A stretch of 28,794 bases of DNA from a virus. Within the stretch, counting starts at the first letter, position 1; every line of letters starts with the position of its first letter. The notes under the pieces are model-generated. The model searched no databases and had not been told where the DNA came from. It worked only from the letters and a program-made list of their open reading frames with translations. The stretch covers positions 1 through 28,794 of the IMG/VR virus record IMGVR_UViG_3300006802_009416; one strand, 5' to 3'. Of the stretch, positions 1 through 8,025 are shown piece by piece. The translations under genes were made by a program, and so were the position numbers.

Positions 1-1550
1 CGACAGGCCAATGGTATCATGTGGCCGTGTCCAGATCAGGGTCCACGACCAAGCTATTTTTGGATGGAGTGGAGTCCGGCAGCGCCACCGACAGCACAAA
101 CTACATTGCTCCGGCAGACAACCTGCACATTGGAGGGCTTAACGGGACCTACAATATAAATGCAAAGATGTCTAACTTGCGCATAGTCAAGGGTACGGCT
201 TTGTACACTGCGGCATTCACACCCCCAACCAAGACCCTGACCGACGTAACCGGAACCTCTCTGCTGACCTTTGTCAACGGGGCTATTGTCGATTACTCGT
301 CAGAGGCTCACGATATCACGACTGCAGCCGGGGCTGTTAGGGCGTATCCGGGCGGGCCACTGAATAAGCCGTACGATGAGAATGCAGGGTCTATCGTCTA
401 CCCCAACGACACTAGCGGCAGCGCAAACTATGTAGACTACTCGGGCGCCCAAACGGGAATGGGTACAACCTTCACGATTGAGTTTTGGTATTATCCTTAT
501 ACTGTAAACACCACTTATGCGGACGGCTCGATTGCGTGTCTACTTGATGCCGAGGCCAGCGCAGGGTCTAGCACAGCGGATTACTGGTCCGTCTTTCAAT
601 CATCTGACGACCTTCGATTTTACAGCGGCGGCGGTGGCGGCGTTACAGTTGAAGGCTCGTGGCTCAATGTGCTTAAGGACCTCTCGTGGCACCACATAAT
701 GATAACGGGAGATGGCACTAATGTCGAGCTATTTGTTAATGGTGTGTCGCAGGGGACCAGTGCGTTTACCTACGGTACTGGTACGGGAACGCGAAAGCTC
801 CGGGTGGGGAGAGAGGACAGCGCTTTCTCTCGGTACGTGAGAGGACTCATCTCAGACGTTCGCCTCAGCGACACGGTCCGAGAGACTGCTGACTTCACGC
901 CTCCTACTGCGCCACTCACGAGTGATGCCAACACCACAGAGCTGCTGCAGTTCAACGAGGCAGCTTGTGGCGACTTGACCGGAAGGGCTATCGTGACCGA
1001 GGCGGGCGATGCCCAGATGGACACAGGCATCTTCAAGTACGGCGCGGGGTCTCTGCTGTTTGACGGAACTGGTGATTATCTCGCCTACGATGACTCGTCC
1101 TTGACGGTTGGCGATGGAGACTTTACGGCTGAGGGATGGGTTTATTGGTCATCAATCGCGGCAAACGATAGTGTCATTTTCGATGCTAGAGATGTAAACC
1201 TATCTTCAACCGGATGGGTTTTAAACATACGCAGCACTAATAAGGTGATCCGCTTCTTTACAGGCTCGGTAGGCTACGATGGAGTCACGGCTACAACCGT
1301 CAACACATGGCATCATGTTGCTGTGACGCGAGAAGGTACGACCCTCCGCATCTTCCTCGACGGTAACCTCGATGCCACGCACACAGTGACCAACAACTTT
1401 ACTGACGGGCAGGTCAAAATTGGACAAGGCGTATACTCCAGCAGCGACTGGAACGGCCATATGGACGATTTACGCATCACCAAGGACGTGGCTAGGTACA
1501 CAGCCAACTTTACACCACCAACAAGAGCAGCGGAGACGCAACAGACATGA
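1..1550 (+). CDS. LamG/concanavalin-like repeat protein, 5' partial (phage adhesin or fibre)
   Basis: The reading frame is already open at the first base, so the start lies upstream of the window; the GTG at 21 sits inside a domain and is not the true start. Three LamG-like (Laminin_G_3) units are visible, each with a WYHVAV/WHHIMI/WHHVAV strand, a LFLDG/LFVNG/IFLDG turn and a closing DVRLSD or DDLRITKD stretch followed by FTPPT. These sandwich domains usually bind glycans, so I infer a surface adhesin or tail-fibre part. It ends in an ATGA overlap with the next gene. It looks richer in G+C than the genes after about 2100, which hints at separate acquisition. Its place just before the portal is unusual for a fibre gene. 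LamG-type fold is confident; virion location is inferred. Confidence 0.85.
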   Translation, partial: TGQWYHVAVSRSGSTTKLFLDGVESGSATDSTNYIAPADNLHIGGLNGTYNINAKMSNLRIVKGTALYTAAFTPPTKTLTDVTGTSLLTFVNGAIVDYSSEAHDITTAAGAVRAYPGGPLNKPYDENAGSIVYPNDTSGSANYVDYSGAQTGMGTTFTIEFWYYPYTVNTTYADGSIACLLDAEASAGSSTADYWSVFQSSDDLRFYSGGGGGVTVEGSWLNVLKDLSWHHIMITGDGTNVELFVNGVSQGTSAFTYGTGTGTRKLRVGREDSAFSRYVRGLISDVRLSDTVRETADFTPPTAPLTSDANTTELLQFNEAACGDLTGRAIVTEAGDAQMDTGIFKYGAGSLLFDGTGDYLAYDDSSLTVGDGDFTAEGWVYWSSIAANDSVIFDARDVNLSSTGWVLNIRSTNKVIRFFTGSVGYDGVTATTVNTWHHVAVTREGTTLRIFLDGNLDATHTVTNNFTDGQVKIGQGVYSSSDWNGHMDDLRITKDVARYTANFTPPTRAAETQQT

Positions 1551-2107
1551 AATTAGCTAAAGTAACAGACGGCGTTGTTGAAATTGTTGACAGCGCATCC
1601 GAGTGGCCCAATGTGTCATTCCCGAAGAAAGGCCCTAACGCTGAATGGATGGGGCAGAGCGGTGTTGTGCCGTTTGCAAAGCGCCCGAGCTACGACCGAT
1701 CGACACACAAGTGCGTAAGCGCAACCCCGTTCCTGGAGGATGGCAAGTGCCAGAGATGGCAGGCTGTCGCCAAGACTGCCGAGGAGATTGCTGCGGAGCA
1801 AGAGGTCGAGCAGAAGCGCACCGACAAGAGTCTAAAGGACTTTCTGGAGGCTCAGGTTGATCCCCTCACGCAGGAATACTCTCCCTCAGAGATCGCTTCA
1901 TGGCCGATCCAACTCAGTGAGGCTCGTGCTTATCTTGATGACCCCGCCGCCTACACGCCATTCATGGACGCCGTGTGCGTCGAGTCTGGTGAAGACAAGG
2001 TGGACTATGCCAACAGTATCATTGCCAAGGCGGAGACTTATTCCGCTATGGTTGGTAAGGCCTTGGGTAAGAAAAGGAAGGCATTAAACCTTGACCATAC
2101 CAGATGA
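1547..2107 (+). CDS. Probable tail-fibre assembly-like protein
   Basis: A 186-aa soluble protein whose ATG overlaps the stop of the LamG gene (ATGA), so the two are probably translationally coupled. The N-terminal part is a small beta-rich segment. From about residue 75 it becomes charged and helical, then carries EIASWPIQLSEARAYLDDP and PFMDAV, a pattern I associate with small phage proteins encoded just after fibre genes and thought to help fibres fold or attach. No catalytic motif or membrane segment is visible. The role as assembly partner of the LamG protein rests on position and general resemblance only. Confidence 0.55.
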   Translation: MKLAKVTDGVVEIVDSASEWPNVSFPKKGPNAEWMGQSGVVPFAKRPSYDRSTHKCVSATPFLEDGKCQRWQAVAKTAEEIAAEQEVEQKRTDKSLKDFLEAQVDPLTQEYSPSEIASWPIQLSEARAYLDDPAAYTPFMDAVCVESGEDKVDYANSIIAKAETYSAMVGKALGKKRKALNLDHTR

Positions 2108-2465
2108 TTTCCTTGTGTACTTGATGGGCATTGTTGCAAGTGTGCTTGGCATTTTAGAGTTCTACCGCAGGAAAGTCATTGCTGAGGCTAATGAGGCTCA
2201 TTCCCATGAGCAGATCGAGACTCGACTAGGCGATGTGTTAATAGACGTTCAAAAAATAAGCCGCCGCTTGAATGAGATTGCAAAGCGGCCAAACTACACA
2301 AACGCACATCTTGAAATAGATATCAAAGAAATAAAGCAGCGGCTTCTTGAGACATCGCCTACGCTCGTTGCAGAGGAGCTGAAAGAAATCAAAGAGGAGA
2401 TACATAAAATGCAGCAGACTGTGGACTTGCTTGAACGACAAATAGCATTCAAGACGAAAATTTAG
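2091..2465 (+). CDS. Small membrane-anchored coiled-coil protein, unknown function
   Basis: 124 aa starting at TTG 2091, with an AGGAAGG Shine-Dalgarno about nine bases upstream; an in-frame ATG at 2124 is an alternative. The first ~25 residues form a hydrophobic segment (VYLMGIVASVLGILEFY). The rest is highly charged with heptad-like spacing and looks like a long coiled coil. It overlaps the preceding gene by 17 bases and is followed after four bases by another small membrane protein. A membrane anchor with a coiled-coil tail would suit a holin-associated or spanin-like role, but no family motif proves this. Confidence 0.6.
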   Translation: MTIPDDFLVYLMGIVASVLGILEFYRRKVIAEANEAHSHEQIETRLGDVLIDVQKISRRLNEIAKRPNYTNAHLEIDIKEIKQRLLETSPTLVAEELKEIKEEIHKMQQTVDLLERQIAFKTKI

Positions 2466-2469
2466 CAAG

Positions 2470-2682
2470 ATGACTTTGAGTATTGAGCAATCAAATAATC
2501 GTCAAATGAAATCGGCGCTGCTGGCCTCTATTGAATTGATCGGCATCGGCCTGATGGGGTACGGCGCATGGCTTTGTTATGAGCCTGCTGGTTACGTGCT
2601 AGTGGGTTTTCTTTTATGGTTCGAGGTGAATCAAAATGTTTTCACAGTTAATCGAGAAGCGAGAACTATCGACGATAGGTGA
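2470..2682 (+). CDS. Small two-helix membrane protein before the portal
   Basis: 70 aa with two hydrophobic stretches (about residues 15-32 and 37-50) joined by a short CYEPAG turn, so a hairpin membrane protein is likely. The last 47 bases overlap the portal gene in another frame. Small proteins of this type are common just upstream of HK97-type portal genes and are usually unnamed. A holin role is possible because no other clear holin is in the window, but it is not demonstrated. The Shine-Dalgarno is weak, consistent with translation coupled to the gene ending four bases earlier. Confidence 0.55.
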   Translation: MTLSIEQSNNRQMKSALLASIELIGIGLMGYGAWLCYEPAGYVLVGFLLWFEVNQNVFTVNREARTIDDR

Positions 2683-4174
2683 CGCATCGGCGTTCGCTCG
2701 CTGGCTGATCGACAACACAGGCGGCGATACTTCCTCTGGGGTCAATGTCTCAGAAGGGACAGCGTTACAGCTAACCTATGTTTACGCTTGCATCAATGTT
2801 TTAAGTCAAACATTGGCGCATGTTCCTTTGGAGCTTTTGAAGGAAGAATCAAAAGGGCCGAAGCGAGCGACAAACCATTATTTGTGGGGAGTCATCAGCA
2901 ATCCGTTTTCAGAGTGCAGCGATTATCTTTGGAAAGAAACGCTAGAGTCACATAGGAATGGATGGGGAAACGGTTTCGCTTTGATTCGCCGCGATGGTGC
3001 AATGGTTCAAGATTTGCCGTTGCTTTATCCAGACAGGACGCAAGCTCACAGACTGCTGAATGACAGTTCGATTGTTTACATCACAGAAAGGGAAGGCAAG
3101 AAACTTCAAATACCTGCTGCTGACGTTCTTCATTTTTCCGGCATGGGATTCGATGGGCTGACAGGTTATTCGCCAATTCATCAAGCGCGTGAAGCAATTG
3201 GCTTAGGCTTGTCCACTCACAAGTATGGCGGGTCATTCTTTGGCAAGGGCGGAACACCGAAGGGCGTGATTGAGTCAGAGGTTCCAGCTAATTCGCTTGG
3301 TCAGTTTGCTGACGAGTTCAGAAAGAACTATGGCAGTCTGGATCAGGCTAATGGAACACCCGTACTGCCGAAGGGTTTGAGTTATAAGCCGCTGTCGGTA
3401 AACCCTGACGATGCGCAAACGCTGGAAACTCTTAAGTTCAACCGAACAGAAATTGCGGGGCTGTACCGAGTACCACCGCAGTTCATCATGGATTTGGAAC
3501 GCTCCACGTTTACGAATGCCTCAGAAATGGATTTGCACTTCGTGAAGCACACCATGATTCCGATTTACAGTCGATGGGAAGCCGAGTTGAATCGCAAGCT
3601 GTTGACCGAATCGGAGCGCAGGCGAGGCTATCACTTCAAATTTAACGTCAACGGCTTGCTTCGCGGTGCTACGAAGGAACGATTTGAGGCGTACCACGTA
3701 GCGCTGCAAGATGGCTGGATCAGTCGCAACGAAGTGCGAGTAAAAGAGGATATGCCGACTGAGGCAGGGCTGGACGAGTTTCTGGTGCCTAACAATATGG
3801 TTAGGCCTAATGACGAGACTGCAAGCGAGCCGCAAGATGATGATACTGGCGAGCAGCTAACTGATGAGCAAGCGCGATTCTTACCGCTTGTTGAAATGAT
3901 TTCGCAGCGTATCGCAAGCAAAGAGCGTCGATGCCTTGAGCGCTATTCGATAAGCCCGAGTAAGCTGGCTGATCTGTACGTAACTGAACTGCCGGAATTT
4001 ATTGCGACTACTGTCGAGCCGCTGTCAAGAGTAATGGTGGACAACCACGAAACATTTATGGACAATTTCTCAAAACAGTACATCAAGCGCCAGATGACTA
4101 AACCCGCAACGGCAGAATCGGTCACTGAAAGCGATGTGCAAAAAACCTTTTTCGAGGTGTTGAATGGACATTGA
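2636..4174 (+). CDS. HK97-type portal protein
   Basis: 512 aa, the normal size for the HK97-type portal family. It forms the dodecameric ring at one capsid vertex through which DNA is packaged and leaves. Family features seen: ALQLTYVYACINVLSQTLA near residues 40-60, VPLELLKE, a GLTGYSPIHQAREAIG segment and FNRTEIAGLYRVPPQFI followed by SRWEAELNRKLLTE. The C-terminal ~110 residues are acidic then helical and look less conserved. A GAGGTGA Shine-Dalgarno lies about seven bases before the ATG, inside the preceding gene. It overlaps the protease gene by 11 bases, the classic portal-protease-capsid order. Confidence 0.95.
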   Translation: MFSQLIEKRELSTIGDASAFARWLIDNTGGDTSSGVNVSEGTALQLTYVYACINVLSQTLAHVPLELLKEESKGPKRATNHYLWGVISNPFSECSDYLWKETLESHRNGWGNGFALIRRDGAMVQDLPLLYPDRTQAHRLLNDSSIVYITEREGKKLQIPAADVLHFSGMGFDGLTGYSPIHQAREAIGLGLSTHKYGGSFFGKGGTPKGVIESEVPANSLGQFADEFRKNYGSLDQANGTPVLPKGLSYKPLSVNPDDAQTLETLKFNRTEIAGLYRVPPQFIMDLERSTFTNASEMDLHFVKHTMIPIYSRWEAELNRKLLTESERRRGYHFKFNVNGLLRGATKERFEAYHVALQDGWISRNEVRVKEDMPTEAGLDEFLVPNNMVRPNDETASEPQDDDTGEQLTDEQARFLPLVEMISQRIASKERRCLERYSISPSKLADLYVTELPEFIATTVEPLSRVMVDNHETFMDNFSKQYIKRQMTKPATAESVTESDVQKTFFEVLNGH

Positions 4175-4823
4175 AAGACGATTCCTTGCCCAACCTGTCG
4201 AGATCAGAGCCGAGACTGATAACGAAGGTGAAAAGATTGTTGGTTATGGCGCTGTGTTTGAAAGCCGCAGCGAGAATTTAGGCGGGTTCACTGAGATCAT
4301 TGAAAAAGGCGCGTTCGATAACGTGCTCGATCAAGACGTTAGAGGGCTTTTTAATCACGACCCGAATTATGTGCTCGGCAGACAATCGGCAGGAACGCTT
4401 AAACTGTCAGTTGATGAGCGCGGTTTGAAATACGAGATTGACCCGCCAGCAACAGACACAATTCGCGATCTGGTCATGGAGCCAATGAAACGCGGTGATA
4501 TTTCAGGCAGTTCATTTGGTTTCATCGTTGACGATGATGAATGGACAGAGGGCGACGATGGCGCTGTGACGCGCACGATCAAATCGGTTCGCTCTTTGAT
4601 GGACGTTGGGCCTGTGACTTTTCCTGCATACCCTGAAACGGGGGCCGCTATGAGATCATTAAACGAATTCAGACAAGCGATCAAAGAGGGTCGAACCCTT
4701 GACGCTGATCAGCTTGTTGCGCGCATCGAGGACTTAGAGCTTGAGGTGCGCCGCCTTCAAGAGTCGAACGCCACTTATCGGCGTTTGCTCAACATTGAAA
4801 CTGCATCGGCAGACAACGACTAA
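4164..4823 (+). CDS. HK97-family prohead protease (S78)
   Basis: 219 aa. This serine protease is packaged in the procapsid, removes the scaffold-like N-terminal domain of the capsid protein and then digests itself. The N-terminal part shows VGYGAVFESRSENLGGF, the conserved histidine in LFNHDP (H65) and the conserved serine region GDISGSSFGF (about residues 111-120), both typical of the family. The C-terminal ~45 residues (LVARIEDLELEVRRLQ) form a coiled coil, probably for procapsid assembly or targeting. It starts inside the portal gene and is followed 23 bases later by the capsid gene, its substrate. Confidence 0.94.
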   Translation: MDIERRFLAQPVEIRAETDNEGEKIVGYGAVFESRSENLGGFTEIIEKGAFDNVLDQDVRGLFNHDPNYVLGRQSAGTLKLSVDERGLKYEIDPPATDTIRDLVMEPMKRGDISGSSFGFIVDDDEWTEGDDGAVTRTIKSVRSLMDVGPVTFPAYPETGAAMRSLNEFRQAIKEGRTLDADQLVARIEDLELEVRRLQESNATYRRLLNIETASADND

Positions 4824-4846
4824 ACCATCACAGGGAGCATCCGACT

Positions 4847-6124
4847 ATGGATTTGAATCAGAAACTCTCGGCCTATCGGGACGAGGAAATGGAAAAACGG
4901 TCACGCGCTGCCGATCTCGCAGATGAGCAAGCAAAGCGCGAACTGAACAGCGACGAGATTGCAGAGCTTGACGAGATTCACGGTCGAATCAAGACACTGC
5001 AAGAGCAACAGCGTTCGATTCAGTCTCAGCTTGAAATTGGCCCGTACTCGAAAGACGTCAACGAGCCGATTGGCATGAATGACAAAGAAATCCGCGAGTT
5101 CTCGCTGCTCAAGCTGCTCAAGGCACAATCGCGTGACGCTTCACAGGCTGATCGTGACGCTGCGACGCTGGAGCTTGAAGCATCACGCGCAGTCGAGCAG
5201 AAAATCGGTCAGGCAGCAACAGGCTGCTATATCCCGACAGAAATTACGGGTGATTATCGCTCAGTTAATGACCCGGTCGAAAAGCGCGATCTGTCAGCTG
5301 ACGTTTTCAGTCAGGCAGGCGCGCTGGTTGGTGTTGACTTTAGACCGCAACAGCTGATCCCTCTGCTGCGTAACGCAATGGCGCTTTCCACCGCTGGCGT
5401 GACGATGCTCGATGGCCTCGTCGGCGATGTTGCGATTCCTCGTCAGACGGGTGCTGGTTCAACGACTTGGGTCAACACTGATGGCGGCGCAGTCAGCGAA
5501 ACGAATCAAACGGTCGGTCAGGTAACGCTGACTCCGCGAACGCTTGGCGCATTCACTGACTACACTCGCCAGCTAAGGCTGCAAAGCTCGGTTTCTGTCG
5601 AGAACTTCATCCGTCAGGACTTGATGACAATCGTTGCTCTTGAGAAAGATCGCGCTGCGCTTCACGGTTCTGGCACAGCGGGTCAGCCTGTTGGTATCGC
5701 GAACACCACTGGCGTCGGTACTGAGACTTTCTCAACGACTGGAGGCCCGACTCGCCCTGAAGTGATCGCCATGCGATCTGATCTGGCGACTGCAAACGCT
5801 CTTGCTGGCAATCTGAACTTCATCACGAACAGCACCGTTTACGGCAACCTGCTCTCTGAGCTTGTCGATGCTGGCTCTGGTCAGTTCCTGCTGAACGAGA
5901 ACACCAGCACCATGATCGGTCGCAACGTGATCGAATCGAATCAGGTCGCAGCCAATACAATTTTCTTTGGAAATTGGGCTGATCTGCTCATGGGTTCTTG
6001 GGGCGGCATGGATATCCTTATCGACCCCTATACCGCGAGCACAACTGGCACAGTTCGAGTGGTGATTTTCCATACTTGCGACGTAGCTGTGCGCAGACCC
6101 GCATCATTCACTGTTGGCTCGTAA
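4847..6124 (+). CDS. HK97-fold major capsid protein
   Basis: 425 aa with a GGGAG Shine-Dalgarno. The first ~75 residues are charged and coiled-coil-like, matching the delta (scaffold) domain that the protease removes. After a helical linker the mature part carries VGVDFRPQQLIPLLRN, DVAIPRQTGAGSTTWVN, GGAVSETNQTVGQVTLTP and LEKDRAALHGSGTAGQPVGI, the usual run of conserved segments in HK97-type capsid proteins, and ends with VRVVIFHTCDVAVRRPASF. The cleavage point cannot be fixed from sequence alone, but should fall between residues ~90 and ~145. It is followed by the small decoration-like gene and a terminator, consistent with high expression. Confidence 0.95.
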   Translation: MDLNQKLSAYRDEEMEKRSRAADLADEQAKRELNSDEIAELDEIHGRIKTLQEQQRSIQSQLEIGPYSKDVNEPIGMNDKEIREFSLLKLLKAQSRDASQADRDAATLELEASRAVEQKIGQAATGCYIPTEITGDYRSVNDPVEKRDLSADVFSQAGALVGVDFRPQQLIPLLRNAMALSTAGVTMLDGLVGDVAIPRQTGAGSTTWVNTDGGAVSETNQTVGQVTLTPRTLGAFTDYTRQLRLQSSVSVENFIRQDLMTIVALEKDRAALHGSGTAGQPVGIANTTGVGTETFSTTGGPTRPEVIAMRSDLATANALAGNLNFITNSTVYGNLLSELVDAGSGQFLLNENTSTMIGRNVIESNQVAANTIFFGNWADLLMGSWGGMDILIDPYTASTTGTVRVVIFHTCDVAVRRPASFTVGS

Positions 6125-6152
6125 GCGCTGACTCAACTGAGAGGAACATTAA

Positions 6153-6581
6153 ATGTTCGAGAAAAAAGATTTTGGTAATGACAGCATCGTTATAGGCCTG
6201 ATCTCGCAAACGCTTACTGCTGATGGCACTGGCGCGGCGATTGACGCAAAGGACTTTGACGCGACTGCTGTTCTGTTCAACATCGGCAATTCCGGTGACA
6301 CGCTTTCCGGCTCGGTTTATATCGAGTGCGAAATTCAAGTGTCTGATGACAACAGCACTTGGACAGCAGCAGCTGATGCAGAAGTGTATAACCCTGTAAC
6401 TGGCACCAACACTGGTACGGTTGCAGTGATTAACGCACCTGCTGAGGACTCGCTGCTTGTCACTGGCATTTACCGTGGTCGTGATCGCTATGTGCGGGGC
6501 GTGATTAACCTCACTGGCACCCATTCGAATGGGACGCCTTGCGGCATTACTTACGTCAAGACTCGCGACAAGTACAGCTAA
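6153..6581 (+). CDS. Probable capsid decoration/cement-like structural protein
   Basis: 142 aa, GAGAGGA Shine-Dalgarno. It looks like an all-beta domain: VLFNIGNSGDTL, ECEIQVSDDNSTW and YRGRDRYVRGVINL, a pattern shared by small phage surface domains that coat capsids or tails. Its place directly after the capsid gene and before a terminator suggests co-expression with the capsid at high level, as expected for a decoration protein. A similar arrangement of motifs (QSDDNAGF, DDYWRISYTI) recurs in the C-terminal half of the tail protein encoded at 8959-9660. No experimental family name can be assigned from sequence alone. Confidence 0.6.
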   Translation: MFEKKDFGNDSIVIGLISQTLTADGTGAAIDAKDFDATAVLFNIGNSGDTLSGSVYIECEIQVSDDNSTWTAAADAEVYNPVTGTNTGTVAVINAPAEDSLLVTGIYRGRDRYVRGVINLTGTHSNGTPCGITYVKTRDKYS

Positions 6582-6603
6582 ACGGCTGTTGCTTTTCCAC
6601 GTT

Positions 6604-6643
6604 GGGCGGCTTCCATTACCTCTGGTGGTTGCCGCCCTTTTTA
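6604..6643 (+). terminator. Intrinsic terminator inside the head operon
   Basis: A perfect 7-bp stem, GGGCGGC at 6604-6610 and GCCGCCC at 6631-6637, with a 20-base loop and a following TTTTTA tract. It lies between the decoration-like gene and the neck genes, so it should reduce read-through and lower neck-gene dosage relative to capsid. Confidence 0.8.
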
Positions 6644-6659
6644 TTTGAGAGATTGAAAC

Positions 6660-6914
6660 ATGGCAAAACGAGTCAAGTTCAACATTCCTTGCTTAGTCGC
6701 TGGCGCGAAGTACGCAGCAGGTGATGAAGAAACGATCAACGACAACGATTACTCAGAGCTTTCAATGATGAGTCGGTTGGGCGTTCCTTACGTCGAACTG
6801 GTTGAGGATCACAAGAAAGAAACCGTGATCGAGCAGGCAGAGAAAGCGCCGAAGCCAAAGCGCAAAGCGAAAGCGAAGGCAAAAGCGAAACGGGAAACGG
6901 CCACTAAAGAATGA
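6660..6914 (+). CDS. Small neck-region protein with lysine-rich tail, unknown function
   Basis: 84 aa beginning MAKRVKFNI. The first ~50 residues form a small folded unit with the pattern KFNI...AGAKYAAGDEETI...LGVPYVELVED. The C-terminal ~30 residues are a low-complexity basic tail with KRKAKAKAKAKRE, which could touch DNA or an acidic surface. The core resembles the small protein at 7539-7742 in motif order (RFNI, GVEYRPGDEAE), so the two are probably paralogues. It overlaps the head-tail connector gene by four bases (ATGA). Similar short proteins occur around connectors in other siphoviruses, without a known job. Confidence 0.7.
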   Translation: MAKRVKFNIPCLVAGAKYAAGDEETINDNDYSELSMMSRLGVPYVELVEDHKKETVIEQAEKAPKPKRKAKAKAKAKRETATKE

Positions 6915-7558
6915 GCATTGTTCGTCAAATCAGCCGCGGGGATACGTTCAACCATCAGGTCAATCTGGTGACTGGCCCCACGTTTGAGCCTGTGACAACT
7001 CAGGAGGCTAAAGACCATCTGCGCGTTACGCATGACGATGATGACATTGAAATTGCAACCATGATCACCGCTGCTCGACTTCGGATAGAGGCGCTGTCGG
7101 GCATGAGACTGGCGAGCCAGACTGTTGACGTCATCGCTGATAATTGGGAAGCGCTTGCAGACCCCAATCGCCGTGAAGTGCTGCGGCTTGGCATTGCGCC
7201 TGTGACGTCGATTACTTCGGTGAAGTATTACGATGGTGACGATAACGATACGACCTACAGCGCATCGAATTACTGGACTGACACCAACTCGGTGCCTGCT
7301 CGCATTCAGTGCAAGACAAGCTGGCCGACAAGTGTCAACGAGCGCATTGGTAATATCAGGATTCGCTGCGTCGTGGGCTACTCAAGCCGCAATGCAGTGC
7401 CTGCGATATTCAAGCAAGCGATCAAGCTGCTTGTCGGTCACTATTACGAGAATCGGGAGCAGGTCACTGATCTGCGTCTGATCGAAATACCGGATGGCAT
7501 TTACCATCTGGTGCAAAGCCACCCTGAGTTTCATCATTATGCCACTGGTGCGCTTTAA
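6911..7558 (+). CDS. Head-tail connector (gp6-like)
   Basis: 215 aa. The N-terminal motif FEPVTTQEAKDHLRVTHDDDDIEIATMI followed by AARLRIEALSGM is characteristic of the gp6-like connector family (the phiE125 gp8-type branch); quoted here only in part as EAKDHLRVTHDDDD. These helical proteins form the ring below the portal. The middle holds the usual LRLGIAPVTSITSVKYYD segment and the C-terminal region ends with helices around AIKLLVGHYYENRE, a second family signature. Position between the capsid block and the head-closure gene fits. Starts with ATG overlapping the previous stop. Confidence 0.9.
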   Translation: MSIVRQISRGDTFNHQVNLVTGPTFEPVTTQEAKDHLRVTHDDDDIEIATMITAARLRIEALSGMRLASQTVDVIADNWEALADPNRREVLRLGIAPVTSITSVKYYDGDDNDTTYSASNYWTDTNSVPARIQCKTSWPTSVNERIGNIRIRCVVGYSSRNAVPAIFKQAIKLLVGHYYENREQVTDLRLIEIPDGIYHLVQSHPEFHHYATGAL

Positions 7559-7742
7559 CATTATTACGAACTTCCGTGGAGTCGAGTATCGCCCCGGCGA
7601 CGAGGCTGAACTGACTGAAGCGGAAATAAAAACATTTGATGGCACTGGCTCGTCCGGTATGCCTCACATCATAAGGGTGAAAGATGGCGCGACGAATGCT
7701 CAAAGCGGGGACGTTACGGCATCCGATCACGATTCAGAGTAA
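7539..7742 (+). CDS. Small neck-region protein, paralogue of the 6660-6914 product
   Basis: 67 aa from ATG 7539, chosen because homology to the 6660-6914 product begins there (MPLVRFNI against MAKRVKFNI) and because an earlier in-frame start at 7494 would extend deep into the connector gene. The shared order is FNI, then GxxYxxGDE, then an acidic loop, then P-[YH]-[VI]-x-x-[VR]. It lacks the lysine tail and ends in an acidic, flexible stretch (DVTASDHDSE). It overlaps the connector by 20 bases and the head-closure gene by 59 bases, in different frames. Function unknown. Confidence 0.65.
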   Translation: MPLVRFNIITNFRGVEYRPGDEAELTEAEIKTFDGTGSSGMPHIIRVKDGATNAQSGDVTASDHDSE

Positions 7743-8025
7743 CACGATTGGCCGTGATGCTTACGGCGGTCTGACTGAATCATGGGCGACCCATTTCACC
7801 ACTCGCGCCAGCGTCAACTCAATCGGCGCCACTGAGCGTCAAAGCGGTGACAGGATCACTGCTGACCACGTTTACGAGTTCATCTTTAGAGTTCACCCTT
7901 CCAAGTCTGTCACGCCTCAGAATCGCATAAGTTACGACTCGCGCACGTTCGACATTGAGACTGTCGAGAATTTCGAGGAAAAGGATCACATCATTCGACT
8001 GACCGCTGTCGAGAGGAATCTGTAA
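7684..8025 (+). CDS. Head closure / head-tail adaptor protein (SPP1 gp16-like)
   Basis: 113 aa. It begins ...MLKAGTLRHPITIQ, followed by DAYGGLTESWATHFTTRASVN and ATERQSGDRITADHVYEF, which is the standard signature of the phage head-tail joining family. These small beta-barrel proteins plug the connector to keep DNA in the filled head and provide the tail docking face. Typical length for the family is about 100-115 aa. The gene ends TAATG, sharing one base with the start of the gp10-like gene, so the two are coupled. Confidence 0.88.
   Translation: MARRMLKAGTLRHPITIQSNTIGRDAYGGLTESWATHFTTRASVNSIGATERQSGDRITADHVYEFIFRVHPSKSVTPQNRISYDSRTFDIETVENFEEKDHIIRLTAVERNL

Noticed and set aside
770-1036. 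88-aa open frame on the - strand inside the LamG gene
   Set aside because: It lies wholly within a gene with clear LamG domains, has no family look and no good Shine-Dalgarno; it is a shadow of the + strand gene.
3521-3835. 104-aa open frame on the - strand in the portal gene
   Set aside because: Antisense to a strongly conserved family, with no recognisable motif.
6108-6524. 138-aa open frame on the - strand across the decoration-like gene
   Set aside because: Antisense to a gene with good Shine-Dalgarno and sensible beta pattern; no motif in the antisense product.
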